A stretch of 64,000 nt of DNA from CBDCWO01 sp965223405 (GCA_965223405.1 CBDCWO010000006.1:3162001-3226000); one strand, 5' to 3'; positions 36,145-45,839 are shown, counted from the first letter of the stretch. Made by a program: numbers and translations. Notes: generated from the sequence alone by a model not told the origin.

Positions 36145-36708
36145 TCAAATGGTCATTATGTCGTTTTCTTTATTCTTCACCATTTCATTTATCTTGTCGC
36201 CATATTCGTTGACCATATCCTGAACTTTATTCTCCATTCGTTTTGCTGCATCCTCAGGGTACCCGTCCTTCACTTCTTTCTTTAGGAAATCCAATGCCTT
36301 ATGTCGCTCATTTCTTAACCCCACTTTGGTATCTTCACCTAAATGCTTAGCTTGCTTTACTAATTCTCTCCGTCTTTCTTCCGTTAGGGGAGGAAGTGTA
36401 ATACGAATAAATTCACCATCATTTTGGGGGGTAAAGCCAATGTTCGCGGCAAAAATGGCCTGTTCGATCGTTCCCAGCATTTTTTTCTCCCATGGCTGTA
36501 TAGTCAATGTCTTGGAATCTGCCAGGCCCATATTAGCAACCTGATTTATCGGCATCATACTACCATAGTATTCGACCAAAATACCGTCAAGCATATTTAT
36601 GGATGCTTTTCCGGTTCTAATTTTAATTAATTCATTTTTCAAATGGTCGAGACCCCGATTAAAGTGATCTTTCAGCTCTGGTAGAAGCTTTTCTACAGTT
36701 CGGAACAT
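36145..36708 (-). CDS. frr: ribosome recycling factor
   Basis: Splits post-termination ribosomes together with EF-G. The 187-residue protein has family length and the expected blocks: LKNELIKIRTGKAS, LTIQPWEKKMLGTIEQAI, GFTPQNDGEFIRITLPPLTEERRRELVKQAK and RNERHKALDFLKK. It follows the zinc-peptidase gene by 45 bases on the same strand and ends 27 bases from the convergent parC. Confidence 0.97.
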   Translation of the reverse strand: MFRTVEKLLPELKDHFNRGLDHLKNELIKIRTGKASINMLDGILVEYYGSMMPINQVANMGLADSKTLTIQPWEKKMLGTIEQAIFAANIGFTPQNDGEFIRITLPPLTEERRRELVKQAKHLGEDTKVGLRNERHKALDFLKKEVKDGYPEDAAKRMENKVQDMVNEYGDKINEMVKNKENDIMTI

Positions 36709-36753
36709 TCTATTTATAATTTACGACTTTCAATAATCAATTGCGAAATAGGC

Positions 36754-37443
36754 TTAATCACTGCTTCCTGCAAACCTCAACACAAAATACAACAAAGTGA
36801 CCAGGGATCCCAACGCGGCAACCACATAGGTCATCGCAGCCCATTTCAATGCATCTTTTGCACCATAATACTCCGAATCGCTATTGGCAACTCCACTTTG
36901 ATCCAGCCATACCAATGCTCTGCGACTGGCATCAAACTCTACCGGTAGGGTAACAAAACTGAATAAGGTCGTAATTCCAAATGTTACGATTAGGATGATT
37001 AACCACATATTACCCATACCACTGGTAGCAAATCCAAAGATCATCGCCATGAAAAGCCATTGCTGAGCGGTGGCTGCAAAATTTACGATAGGGACCATGG
37101 AGGATCTGAAATTAAGCCAGGCATAATTCGTATCGTCCTGGACCGCATGACCACATTCATGAGCAGCTACTGAAGCCGCCGCAACATTGCGTCCGCTGTA
37201 TACTGGTTCACTCAACGAAATGGTTTTATTCCTTGGATTATAATGATCTGTTAATGCACCTTTCCCCGGAACCACTCTTACATCATGAATTCCATAATGT
37301 TTTAACATGGCCTCGGCAACTTCTTTTCCACTAAGGCCCGATGCAATTGGCAGTTTACTGTATTTCTTGAATTTACTTTTTAGTCTTCCGCTTACTACAG
37401 CTCCAATGATTGCGAAGACTACGATAATTGCTATATATCCCAT
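36754..37443 (-). CDS. membrane neutral zinc metallopeptidase (YugP-type)
   Basis: Integral membrane protease-like protein of 229 residues. Spans lie near 3-17, 125-143, 146-165 and 205-225. The zinc motif HECGH (H95, E96, H99) follows a SVAA segment, and a later FDASRRAL carries a conserved acidic residue, the pattern of the zinc peptidase family that includes B. subtilis YugP. Substrates are unknown. A promoter TAAATTTG lies 20 bases upstream. Confidence 0.9.
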   Translation of the reverse strand: MGYIAIIVVFAIIGAVVSGRLKSKFKKYSKLPIASGLSGKEVAEAMLKHYGIHDVRVVPGKGALTDHYNPRNKTISLSEPVYSGRNVAAASVAAHECGHAVQDDTNYAWLNFRSSMVPIVNFAATAQQWLFMAMIFGFATSGMGNMWLIILIVTFGITTLFSFVTLPVEFDASRRALVWLDQSGVANSDSEYYGAKDALKWAAMTYVVAALGSLVTLLYFVLRFAGSSD

Positions 37444-37463
37444 ATTTTATCAATTTTTAAAAT

Positions 37464-37471
37464 CAAATTTA
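37464..37471 (-). promoter_or_regulatory. -7 element for the zinc peptidase gene
   Basis: TAAATTTG on the minus strand matches TAnnTTTG and ends 20 bases before the ATG at 37443, in the 49-base gap after serS. A matching upstream TTTG was not found. Confidence 0.5.
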
Positions 37472-37492
37472 ATAAGTGAAACAACGAAATTA

Positions 37493-38761
37493 TTAGATTC
37501 GTTCGAAACCTGTGTATGGTTGCAGAACTTTTGGTATAAAAATTCCATCTTTTTCCTGATAATATTCCAAAAATGCCGCCATGATTCTCGGTAATGCCAG
37601 CGCACTTCCATTTAATGTATGTGCCAGTTGAGACTTTCCTGCTGCATTGCGAAATCTTAATTTGAGCCTCTTGCTTTGATATGTTTCAAAATTTGAAACC
37701 GAACTTACCTCTAGCCAACGGTTCTGGCCACTGGAAAAAACCTCAAAATCGTAAGTTAACGCTGAGGTAAACCCCAAATCCCCTCCACATAACCTCAATA
37801 TCCGATAAGGTAATTCCAATTGATCCAGTATACTTCGAACATGATTCAACATTTCATCCAAAGCCTGATATGAATTATCCGGGTGACTGACCTGCACGAT
37901 TTCCACTTTGTCAAATTGATGTACACGGTTTAACCCTTTCACATGAGCACCATAAGAGCCAGCTTCGCGACGGAAACATGGAGTATAGGCAGTTAGTTTG
38001 ATTGGCAAATCACTGTCTCTAAGGATTACATCTCGCAAAATATTGGTTACTGGTACTTCTGCTGTAGGTACTAAATACAAATCGTCCAGCGTAATATGAT
38101 ACATCTGACCTTCTTTATCCGGTAATTGACCGGTGCCGTGAGCAGAGGCCGCGTTAACTAACAAAGGGGGCAAAACTTCTTCATATCCCGCTTTTGTTCC
38201 TTCATCCAAAAAAAAGTTGATTAAGGCTCTTTGCAATTTTGCTCCTTTACCACGATATAGAGGGAAGCCACTTCCGGTAATCTTGACGCCTAACTCAAAA
38301 TCAATAAGATTGTGCTTTTTAGCTATTTCCCAATGTGCAAGTTCCTTTTCCGGAAAGGGATTGTCCCAACTTTGGTACACTTCATTATCCTCTTCACCTT
38401 TTCCCGCTTTAACACTCTTATGAGGTGTATTCGGAACAGATACTAAGGCTTCATTTAATGCATTCAAAGTCTCTGATAACCTCGCCTGTAAAAGTTCCAG
38501 TTCACCTTTGATTACTGCCACTTCATTTTTGGCCTTCTCCGCATCATTTTGGCGATTGGATTGGATCAACTTACCAATGGATTTTGACAACTGCTTTCTA
38601 CGGGATAGTAGATTGTCTATTTTGTTTTGCATAGCCTTGCGTTCATCATCCATATTGATGATGTCGTCAATGATATCTGTCTGCTCCGGATTCCAATTCC
38701 TCTTGGCTAATCCGGTCAATATGGTATCTTTATGCTCACGAATGGTGTTTAACTCTAACAT
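37493..38761 (-). CDS. serS: seryl-tRNA synthetase
   Basis: Class II synthetase for tRNA-Ser, 422 residues. The N-terminal coiled-coil arm (about 30-105, MQNKIDNLLSRRKQLSKSIGKLI onward) contacts the tRNA. Motif 2 is visible in TPCFRREAGSYG with GLNRVHQFDKVEIV, and motif 3 in LNGSALALPRIMAAFLEYYQ. Start ATG 38761. It is divergent from rho. Confidence 0.97.
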   Translation of the reverse strand: MLELNTIREHKDTILTGLAKRNWNPEQTDIIDDIINMDDERKAMQNKIDNLLSRRKQLSKSIGKLIQSNRQNDAEKAKNEVAVIKGELELLQARLSETLNALNEALVSVPNTPHKSVKAGKGEEDNEVYQSWDNPFPEKELAHWEIAKKHNLIDFELGVKITGSGFPLYRGKGAKLQRALINFFLDEGTKAGYEEVLPPLLVNAASAHGTGQLPDKEGQMYHITLDDLYLVPTAEVPVTNILRDVILRDSDLPIKLTAYTPCFRREAGSYGAHVKGLNRVHQFDKVEIVQVSHPDNSYQALDEMLNHVRSILDQLELPYRILRLCGGDLGFTSALTYDFEVFSSGQNRWLEVSSVSNFETYQSKRLKLRFRNAAGKSQLAHTLNGSALALPRIMAAFLEYYQEKDGIFIPKVLQPYTGFERI

Positions 38762-38852
38762 TTACCTTTAATTTTTACCTAATAAACAGCCCTGCAAAGA
38801 AAAGAAGTACACGAAATTTTACAAAGATATAGTTAGAATAAAAAATTTAGTT

Positions 38853-38860
38853 TAAATTTG
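38853..38860 (+). promoter_or_regulatory. -7 element upstream of rho, implying a long leader
   Basis: TAAATTTG matches TAnnTTTG on the plus strand and lies about 183 bases before the rho start. If used, the rho messenger carries a leader of roughly 175 bases, in keeping with leader-based autoregulation known for rho in other bacteria. No TTTG is visible at the expected upstream distance. Confidence 0.4.
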
Positions 38861-39043
38861 CGGTGTTTAAGATTCACATCATAAGTTATTCTTTCTTGAT
38901 GACAGAAGAAAGATTTGTTCCCGCGAAATCTGAGACGTAGAAATTGTAAACACAGAGGAAATTAAATCCAATAGTAAATATTGACCCTTGCTTTTGTATG
39001 AGCTTACCGTTAGTTTATTTAAAATTAAATAGTTAGAAAAGTG

Positions 39044-40696
39044 ATGTATGACATTCTTCAATTAAATGATTTACTAGTTCCTGAATTAAAGGAAATAGCA
39101 GAAAAATTAGGTTTGAAAGGTTATAAAAGATTGACTAGACAAGACCTCATTTATAAAATACTAGATCATCAAGCATTAAATAGCCCGACTAAACAAGAAG
39201 CTAAAACTGAATCTTCCGAAAGTGTCGAAGAGAAAGCTGCTGATAAACCAAAACCCAGAGGTAGAGGAAGAAGACCTGCAGCCAAGAAGAAGAAAGAACC
39301 TGCTAAGGAAGAAAAACCTGCAAATGCTGAAAAGGACAATAAAGAAAAGGCTGTAACAAAGGCCAAGGATGAGGTAATAGAGAAAGCAAAGCAGAAAAAA
39401 CCAGTCCAGCAGGCAACCAAAGAAACCGATGGTGAGGCCAAAACAAAAGAAACGATAGAGACGGCTAAAAAACCTACAAAGTCAGGAGAAGAAAACGGAA
39501 CCCAAAATGGAAGTAAGCGGGATCACAAGCGCAAACATGAAGAAAAATCCAGAGAAGATAGATTTAACATTGACGTAGATGGTATCGTGTCAGGTGAAGG
39601 TGTTCTGGAAATGATGCCTGATGGCTATGGATTCCTGAGGTCGTCTGATTACAATTATCTGACTTCTCCGGATGACATTTATGTATCGCCTTCTCAGATT
39701 AAGCTTTTTGGATTAAAAACCGGAGATACGGTTACCGGGGCAATCAGACCACCTAAGGAAGGAGAAAAGTATTTTGCCTTATTGAAAGTTTCAACCATCA
39801 ACGGCAAATTACCTGAGAAGACCCGGGATAGAATTCCATTTGATTACCTGACTCCATTATTTCCAAGAGAAAAATTCAAACTTACCAGTCATCCTGCAGG
39901 GAAGGATTATGGCAATAGGATGATTGATTTGTTCGCACCTATTGGAAAAGGTCAAAGAGGTTTGATCGTGGCTCAGCCCAAGACTGGTAAAACATTTTTG
40001 TTGAAGGATGTTGCAAATGCAATCGCCGCCAATCATCCGGAAGTTTATTTAATTGTACTGCTTATAGACGAACGTCCGGAGGAAGTTACGGATATGAAAC
40101 GAAGTGTAAATGCTGAAGTTATAGCCTCTACATTTGATGAGCCTGCCGACAATCACGTAAGGGTTGCAGGTATTGTTTTGGAAAAAGCCAAACGACTGGT
40201 AGAATCGGGGCATGATGTGGTAATATTACTCGATTCAATCACTCGACTAGCAAGAGCCTATAATACTGTAGCCCCAGCTAGTGGAAAAGTTCTTTCCGGG
40301 GGTGTAGAAGCAAATGCTTTACAAAAGCCTAAAAAGTTTTTTGGTGCTGCCCGAAACATTGAGGGAGGAGGATCGCTGACTATTTTGGCTACAGCCCTAA
40401 TTGATACTGGTTCTAAAATGGACGGCGTAATCTTTGAAGAATTTAAAGGTACCGGTAATATGGAGTTGCAATTGGATCGATCCCTGGCTAATAAGAGGCT
40501 CTATCCGGCAATTGATCTCACCAAATCCAGCACACGTAGAGAAGAACTTCTGTTCGATAAGGAAACCCTGCAAAGGATGTTTATTCTGCGTAACCATTTG
40601 GCAGATATGAAACCGGACGAAGCTATGGAGTTTTTACGCAAGTATATGTTGACAACTACCAATAACGATGAGTTTTTAGCTTCCATGAATGGATAA
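39044..40696 (+). CDS. rho: transcription termination factor Rho
   Basis: Hexameric RNA helicase that ends transcription. From ATG 39044 (a GTG directly before it is also possible) there are 550 residues. A Rho-N domain (MYDILQLNDLLVPELKEIA) is followed by a Lys/Glu/Ala-rich insert at about 50-170, the RNA-binding cold-shock-like domain (EGVLEMMPDGYGFLRSSDYNYL), and the ATPase core with AQPKTGKTFLL near 310-320 and LLIDERPEEVTDM. The charged insert is common in Bacteroidota Rho and has been tied to disorder and phase behaviour in one gut species (from memory). It is followed by rpmH and rnpA. Confidence 0.97.
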   Translation: MYDILQLNDLLVPELKEIAEKLGLKGYKRLTRQDLIYKILDHQALNSPTKQEAKTESSESVEEKAADKPKPRGRGRRPAAKKKKEPAKEEKPANAEKDNKEKAVTKAKDEVIEKAKQKKPVQQATKETDGEAKTKETIETAKKPTKSGEENGTQNGSKRDHKRKHEEKSREDRFNIDVDGIVSGEGVLEMMPDGYGFLRSSDYNYLTSPDDIYVSPSQIKLFGLKTGDTVTGAIRPPKEGEKYFALLKVSTINGKLPEKTRDRIPFDYLTPLFPREKFKLTSHPAGKDYGNRMIDLFAPIGKGQRGLIVAQPKTGKTFLLKDVANAIAANHPEVYLIVLLIDERPEEVTDMKRSVNAEVIASTFDEPADNHVRVAGIVLEKAKRLVESGHDVVILLDSITRLARAYNTVAPASGKVLSGGVEANALQKPKKFFGAARNIEGGGSLTILATALIDTGSKMDGVIFEEFKGTGNMELQLDRSLANKRLYPAIDLTKSSTRREELLFDKETLQRMFILRNHLADMKPDEAMEFLRKYMLTTTNNDEFLASMNG

Positions 40697-40699
40697 ATT

Positions 40700-40743
40700 G
40701 GGTGTGAGTGTGGGTGTGAGTGTGGGTGTGGGTGTGAGTGTGT
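40700..40743 (+). repeat. GTGTGG/GTGTGA microsatellite-like G-rich tract
   Basis: Four bases after the rho stop, a 44-base tract consists only of G, T and a few A in GGTGTGAGTGT and GGGTGT units. It contains four GGG runs separated by 9, 9 and 3 bases, so a G-quadruplex could form on the plus strand or in its RNA. It is not a CRISPR or coding repeat. Confidence 0.8.
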
Positions 40744-40833
40744 AGAAGGAAAATTTACAAGAATATTGGTATTTTCAATTTTTTATTAGACATTTGCATT
40801 CCTTTTCACAAAGGGTTTTAAATTAGATAAATC

Positions 40834-40989
40834 ATGAAACGTACTTATCAACCTTCCAGAAGAAAAAGAGCCAACAAACATGGCTTTATGTCACGCATGA
40901 ATTCGAAGAATGGAAGGAAGGTGTTGGCTAGGAGAAGGAAAAAGAATCGAGCAAAATTATCCGTCAGTGATGAACGCAGGCTCAAATAA
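40834..40989 (+). CDS. rpmH: 50S ribosomal protein L34
   Basis: A 51-residue, very basic ribosomal protein beginning MKRTYQPSRRKRANKHGF and ending with SVSDERRLK. The start MKRTYQPS and GF.SRM..K.GRKVL.RRR.K pattern are diagnostic of L34. It lies between rho and rnpA, 24 bases before rnpA, the nearly universal rpmH-rnpA pair. Confidence 0.97.
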   Translation: MKRTYQPSRRKRANKHGFMSRMNSKNGRKVLARRRKKNRAKLSVSDERRLK

Positions 40990-41013
40990 TCTTCAATAAT
41001 ACACACAGATTCT

Positions 41014-41391
41014 GTGAACAATGATTTCTCTTTTCCTAAAAACCAAAGGTTAAAGAGTAGGAAAAAAATAGCTGAAATTTTTGAAAAAGGTAATACTCTC
41101 TGGAGCTATCCGGTTCAATTAATTTGGAAAAAGTTTGATGAAAGTTCTCCCGGTGTGGTACAGGTGGCTTTTGTTGCTCCCAAAAGAAAGATCAAAAAAG
41201 CGACTGATCGCAATAAGATTAAAAGAAGACTAAGGGAGGCTTATCGCATACATAAATCTTCTATTTTACCTGCCGACTTATCTTTCGGATTGATGTTTAT
41301 CTATCAGGCTCAAGAAATGTTGTCCTATTCACAAATTGAGAAGAGTGTCCGGAACCTAATTCATAAATTTCAAAAGTCTGCAACCCAATAA
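41014..41391 (+). CDS. rnpA: ribonuclease P protein component
   Basis: Protein subunit that assists RNase P RNA in maturing tRNA 5' ends. The 125-residue product starts at GTG 41014 (the ATG at 41021 is out of frame) and shows the family motif DRNKIKRRLREAYR around 66-79, with an early FPKNQRLKSRKKIAEIFEKG. Its position after rpmH supports the call. yidD, often next, is not seen here. Confidence 0.95.
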   Translation: MNNDFSFPKNQRLKSRKKIAEIFEKGNTLWSYPVQLIWKKFDESSPGVVQVAFVAPKRKIKKATDRNKIKRRLREAYRIHKSSILPADLSFGLMFIYQAQEMLSYSQIEKSVRNLIHKFQKSATQ

Positions 41392-41523
41392 GTAGTTCTT
41401 TTCAAATCAGCATTGCGGTCCAGCCTTTCAATATATCTTACATTCAAATGGATCCTCGTTAAAAATTTACTAATTACCACCTTCTAAAGTGGCAAAATCT
41501 GGTCGAGATTCGTATAATCGTAT

Positions 41524-42063
41524 ATGAAATGGGGATTTTTATATTTCTTTCTAAGTATGACATTTTTTGTGGATGGACAGAAAATAATGCAGATAGAAAT
41601 GCGGGGATCTCCTAAAAGCTATAAATTTTATATCGGAGATGAGATATCCTTCCGTTTGAAGGGAGAAAAAATTTGGTATGATCGTCGTATTTCGGATTTG
41701 GATCTGGAAGCTGAAGCGATTATTATTCCCGATTTAGAGGGTGTAATTGCCATACCTATCAGTGACATCACTCACATAAAAAACCCAAATAAAGGAAAAT
41801 GGGTGCGATATGCAGCTACATTTTTGATGGTCAGTGGAGCAAATACCGTATTCAGTACACTTATCCTGCAACTCAGGGACATAGTACCCAGCTATGGAGA
41901 GGAACCTGCACCCCTGATATTTGGTGCCGGATCTTTTTTACTTGGATTTGGCTTAAGAAAGTGGCTTGGCAAAAATCGGGTAAAACTAAATGAGAGAAAT
42001 CACATCAGACTGTTAGATTTAACCTTATATCCACCACAACTACCGGTCAAGTCTTATCCCTAG
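41524..42063 (+). CDS. hypothetical membrane protein
   Basis: Unrecognised 179-residue protein with an N-terminal signal-like segment (MKWGFLYFFLSMTFFVDGQK), a beta-rich part (about 25-85) and two hydrophobic stretches near 97-112 and 128-142. The last 17 bases overlap the convergent aroQ gene. I recall similar short proteins in related genomes but can give no role. Confidence 0.6.
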   Translation: MKWGFLYFFLSMTFFVDGQKIMQIEMRGSPKSYKFYIGDEISFRLKGEKIWYDRRISDLDLEAEAIIIPDLEGVIAIPISDITHIKNPNKGKWVRYAATFLMVSGANTVFSTLILQLRDIVPSYGEEPAPLIFGAGSFLLGFGLRKWLGKNRVKLNERNHIRLLDLTLYPPQLPVKSYP

Positions 42064-42484
42064 TTGAAAATTGAATTAAATACTCAATGGCTTCCTTATA
42101 TCCCTGAAGCCCTTTTCCCATAATCTGATGAATGCAATTGTATTTTAGGTAAGAATGCTTGCGAAAACCTTCCCTTTGGCTTATATCCGATATGTGTACT
42201 TCTACGACCGGTGTATTAATAGACGCAACAGCATCTGCCAAGGCAATAGATGTATGCGTATATCCCCCGGCATTAAGAATAATTCCATGATGAGAAAAAC
42301 CGGTTTCATGTAATTTATCAATCAAGGCACCTTCATGATTGGATTGAAAATAGGTCAGATTTATTTTTGGAAAAAGAAATAGTAGCGACTCAAAATAATC
42401 CTCAAATGATTGGGTTCCATAAATCTCTGGTTGGCGTTTACCTAAAAGGTTCAAATTAGGACCATTGATAATTAAAATATCCAT
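42047..42484 (-). CDS. aroQ: 3-dehydroquinate dehydratase, type II
   Basis: Third step of the shikimate pathway. The 145-residue enzyme has the type II blocks INGPNLNLLGKRQPEIYG (with the catalytic Tyr), FQSNHEGALIDKLHE, ILNAGGYTHTSIAL and VEVHISDISQRE with the catalytic His. It begins one base after the recQ stop, so the two are co-transcribed. Confidence 0.97.
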   Translation of the reverse strand: MDILIINGPNLNLLGKRQPEIYGTQSFEDYFESLLFLFPKINLTYFQSNHEGALIDKLHETGFSHHGIILNAGGYTHTSIALADAVASINTPVVEVHISDISQREGFRKHSYLKYNCIHQIMGKGLQGYKEAIEYLIQFSTRDKT

Positions 42485-42485
42485 C

Positions 42486-44684
42486 TTAATTGGCCATTTC
42501 AGATAGAAATTTTAACCGTACCAATTGAATCTCCTCCTCAGTGACATCATCATCCTGAAATTCATTTAATGCTTCATCAATAGATCCAGATTCAGCTTCC
42601 ATAAAGTAATCATATATGTCTTCCACAGTACCGTCATCGAGATTTTCTTCCAGATAATAGTTGAGATCAAGTTTTGTACCTGATGAGACAATAATATCCA
42701 TTTCATGTAATAGGTCCTGATAAGACATGCGATTCGCATCAGCAATTTCTTCCAGAGTTAATTTTCGATCAACTCCCTGAATGATAGCAACTTTTGCTTT
42801 TGACTTATTGGCCACTTGCTTAACTACAAAATCTGTTGGTCTTTCAATTTCATTTTCTTCCACATACTCTTTGATCAATTCTACAAATGATTTACCATAT
42901 CGCATAGCTTTACCTTGGCTTACTCCGCTGATTTTATTCATGTCATTCATGGAGATGGGATATTGAGTAGCCATATCCTCCAGTGAGGGGTCCTGGAAGA
43001 TTACATAGGGCGGTACACTCTTTTCTTTTGCCAAACCTTTCCTGAGATCTTTGAGTAATTTTAGCAAGACATTATCCAATGCTGCTGAACGGTTGGATTC
43101 AAAACTTCCTGTAGATTTTAATTTTGAATAATCATGGTTTATTGGAATTTTCAATGACTTCGGATCTTTGATAAAATCGAGACCTTTATCTGTGAGTTTT
43201 AGGATGCCATAATTTTCAATATCCTTATAGAGGAGATTTTGCAATATGGCATGTCGATAAATGGAATGCCAAAATGCTTCTTCTTTTTGTTTGCCATGGC
43301 CAAACAAGGCTTTTTCATGAAATCCGAAATTCTTTATCTCCTGGGTTGCTTTTCCAGTGATAAAATCCACCAACAGCTTAATTCCATAGTTTTCTTTTAG
43401 AGCTTCCACGGCGGCCAATGCATGTTTCATCTCTTCATTGACTTCAATCCGGTCTTTGGGATTCTTGCAATTGTCACACATTTGATGGCAGTCCTCCTCT
43501 TTAAATTGTTCTCCGAAGTAATGTAATAGGAAAGTTCTTCTGCAAGTAGCCGTTTCGGCATATGCCACTACTTCTCCCAATAGCTGGCTCCCCATTTCTC
43601 TTTCGGCAGCGGTTTTATCGCGTAGAAACTTTTCCAGTATCAGGATATCTTTATGAGAATAAAAAGCCAGACAATGCCCCTCTAATCCATCTCTTCCTCC
43701 TCTCCCGGTCTCCTGGTAATAGTTTTCGATACTTTTAGGTATGTCAAAATGGATTACAAATCGTACATCAGGCTTATCAATACCCATTCCAAAAGCAATT
43801 GTGGCACATATAACATCGATTTCCTCCATTAAAAAGCTATCCTGAACCGATGCTCTGACTTTGGCTTCAAGTCCGGCATGGTACGGAGCTGCGGATATCC
43901 CATTTACGTTTAAGACTTTGGCCAATTTTTCAGTCGATTTTCTCGATTGGGTATAAATAATTCCGGATTTACCTTTTTTGGTATGGATGAACTGAACAAT
44001 TTGCTTGATGGCATCTTCCTTTGACAGTTTTGGTCGGATTTCATAAAACAAATTGTCACGGTTAAATGAAGAAACGAAACTTCTTTCATTCTTCATGTCC
44101 AGATTTTTGACAATATCACTTTTTACTTTTGGAGTAGCAGTTGCGGTTAATGCCATCACAGGTTTGTCTTCTCCCAGGGCATCAATCATATCCCGGATGC
44201 GGCGATATTCCGGACGAAAATCGTGTCCCCATTCTGAAATACAATGGGCTTCATCTACGGCAATGAAAGAAATATTGACAGATTTAAAGAATTGAATGTT
44301 TTCATCTTTGGTAAGAGTTTCCGGAGCTACAAATAACAACTTAGTCTTTCCCTGACTAATGTCACTTTTGACTTCAGTAATTTGCCTTCGGGTCAAAGAA
44401 GAGTTTAGAAAATGAGCTACATGATCATTTTCTCCGTATCCTCTGATTGAATCCACTTGATTTTTCATCAAAGCGATGAGGGGAGAAATGATAATTGCAG
44501 TACCCGGTGAAATCAAGGCTGGAAGTTGGTAACATAAAGACTTTCCGCCACCGGTGGGCATGATTACGAAAGTATCACGTCCATCAAGGACACTTTCTAT
44601 GATTTCCTTTTGTTCACCCTTAAATTGGTCAAATCCAAAATGATTTTGCAAAGCCTCCTGCAGGGACATTGAAGTTACTGACAT
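42486..44684 (-). CDS. recQ: ATP-dependent DNA helicase RecQ
   Basis: 3'-5' helicase for recombination and fork repair, 732 residues. Helicase motifs: MPTGGGKSLCYQLP (Walker A, about 42-55), VDEAHCISEWGHDFRPEYR, TATATPKV, and QETGRGGRDGLEGHC. The RecQ C-terminal zinc site follows (CRRTFLLHYFG.. CHQMCDNC), then an HRDC domain near 530-600, and a helical tail of about 100 residues with an acidic end. It is over 100 residues longer than E. coli RecQ, as is usual in this phylum. Operon with aroQ. Confidence 0.95.
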   Translation of the reverse strand: MSVTSMSLQEALQNHFGFDQFKGEQKEIIESVLDGRDTFVIMPTGGGKSLCYQLPALISPGTAIIISPLIALMKNQVDSIRGYGENDHVAHFLNSSLTRRQITEVKSDISQGKTKLLFVAPETLTKDENIQFFKSVNISFIAVDEAHCISEWGHDFRPEYRRIRDMIDALGEDKPVMALTATATPKVKSDIVKNLDMKNERSFVSSFNRDNLFYEIRPKLSKEDAIKQIVQFIHTKKGKSGIIYTQSRKSTEKLAKVLNVNGISAAPYHAGLEAKVRASVQDSFLMEEIDVICATIAFGMGIDKPDVRFVIHFDIPKSIENYYQETGRGGRDGLEGHCLAFYSHKDILILEKFLRDKTAAEREMGSQLLGEVVAYAETATCRRTFLLHYFGEQFKEEDCHQMCDNCKNPKDRIEVNEEMKHALAAVEALKENYGIKLLVDFITGKATQEIKNFGFHEKALFGHGKQKEEAFWHSIYRHAILQNLLYKDIENYGILKLTDKGLDFIKDPKSLKIPINHDYSKLKSTGSFESNRSAALDNVLLKLLKDLRKGLAKEKSVPPYVIFQDPSLEDMATQYPISMNDMNKISGVSQGKAMRYGKSFVELIKEYVEENEIERPTDFVVKQVANKSKAKVAIIQGVDRKLTLEEIADANRMSYQDLLHEMDIIVSSGTKLDLNYYLEENLDDGTVEDIYDYFMEAESGSIDEALNEFQDDDVTEEEIQLVRLKFLSEMAN

Positions 44685-44867
44685 ATTATGTTACTTGTGA
44701 GGGAATGATGAAATATTAATTTGAAATTCCAGTAAGCCTAATTTACTTTAAAATACAAAATTCCGGCTAAATGGTAGTATTCTATAATTTTTAATTAGAC
44801 CTTTAACAAGATTTTTAACATTTATCAACTGGCTTTTTAAAAAGGCCAACGAAAATACAAAATCCTC

Positions 44868-45839
44868 GTGACTAGCGCAAAAGAAATATTAAAAATTGCT
44901 AAAGAGACCATCCAATTCGAAGTAAGTGGTATTCAGCAATTGACTTCAGTCCTCGACGAGGAATTTGTAAAAAGTGTAACCAAACTAAAATCATGTTCCG
45001 GTCGGGTAGTTGTTACCGGTATGGGTAAAAGTGCAATCATCGGACAAAAATGGGTAGCGACCTTCAATTCTACTGGTACTCAGGCTATATTTTTACATGC
45101 TGCAGATGCGATCCATGGAGACATCGGAGTCATTGATAATGACGATATCGTCATTTGTTTATCGAAAAGTGGCGATACTTCAGAATTGAAAGTTCTTTTA
45201 CCCTTAATAAAAAGTTTTGGTAATGAGGTTATTGGAGTCGTAGCGAACCGTGATTCCTTCCTGGCAAAACAATGTGACTATCTGTTATACACCCCAGTAG
45301 ATCGGGAAGCAGATCCGAATAACCTGGCGCCCACAACCAGTACCACAGTACAAATTGTATTAGGTGATGCTCTGGCCATGACTTTACTGCGGTTAAAGGG
45401 ATTTTCTCCACGTGATTTTGCTCTTTTTCATCCAGGAGGATCTTTGGGGAAACAACTGTATATGAAAGTAAATGATTTGAGCAAGATGAATGAGAAGCCC
45501 AAAGTGCATTCAGATCAGAGCATTAAGGAAACTATTATTGAAATTTCCTCCAAACGTTTGGGAGTCGCAGCTGTCCTGTCCGAAGATCACCAGATCACCG
45601 GGATAATTACCGATGGAGACATCCGCAGAATGCTCTTGTCCGGTGCCGATATCAATACGTTGCAGGCCCATAATATCATGTCCGAAAATCCAAAAACCAT
45701 TAACCAGGATACGCTGGCAATAGAAGCACTTGATTTGATGAGAAAGCATAGTATAACACAGCTGATAGTGGTAGATGAACAAAGAAAGTATCAGGGTATT
45801 ATCCACATTCATGACCTTTTGAAAGAAGGATTTATATAA
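44868..45839 (+). CDS. kdsD: arabinose-5-phosphate isomerase (KpsF/GutQ family)
   Basis: Converts ribulose-5-phosphate to arabinose-5-phosphate, the first step towards Kdo of lipopolysaccharide. The 323-residue protein has an N-terminal SIS domain (VVTGMGKSAIIGQKW, LSKSGDTSEL, FHPGGSLGKQL) and two C-terminal CBS repeats from about 205. The start is GTG 44868. It precedes a rhomboid gene by 25 bases on the same strand. Confidence 0.93.
   Translation: MTSAKEILKIAKETIQFEVSGIQQLTSVLDEEFVKSVTKLKSCSGRVVVTGMGKSAIIGQKWVATFNSTGTQAIFLHAADAIHGDIGVIDNDDIVICLSKSGDTSELKVLLPLIKSFGNEVIGVVANRDSFLAKQCDYLLYTPVDREADPNNLAPTTSTTVQIVLGDALAMTLLRLKGFSPRDFALFHPGGSLGKQLYMKVNDLSKMNEKPKVHSDQSIKETIIEISSKRLGVAAVLSEDHQITGIITDGDIRRMLLSGADINTLQAHNIMSENPKTINQDTLAIEALDLMRKHSITQLIVVDEQRKYQGIIHIHDLLKEGFI

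Noticed and set aside
38879..39061. 60-codon minus-strand frame in the serS-rho gap
   Set aside because: It covers the proposed rho leader and overlaps the rho start; no recognisable product.
39169..39441. Minus-strand frame within rho
   Set aside because: It is the antisense of the Lys/Glu/Ala-rich insert of Rho, which yields open antisense frames by composition.
40700..40743. Possible CRISPR-like repeat
   Set aside because: Units are a few bases long without spacers; it is a simple-sequence tract.
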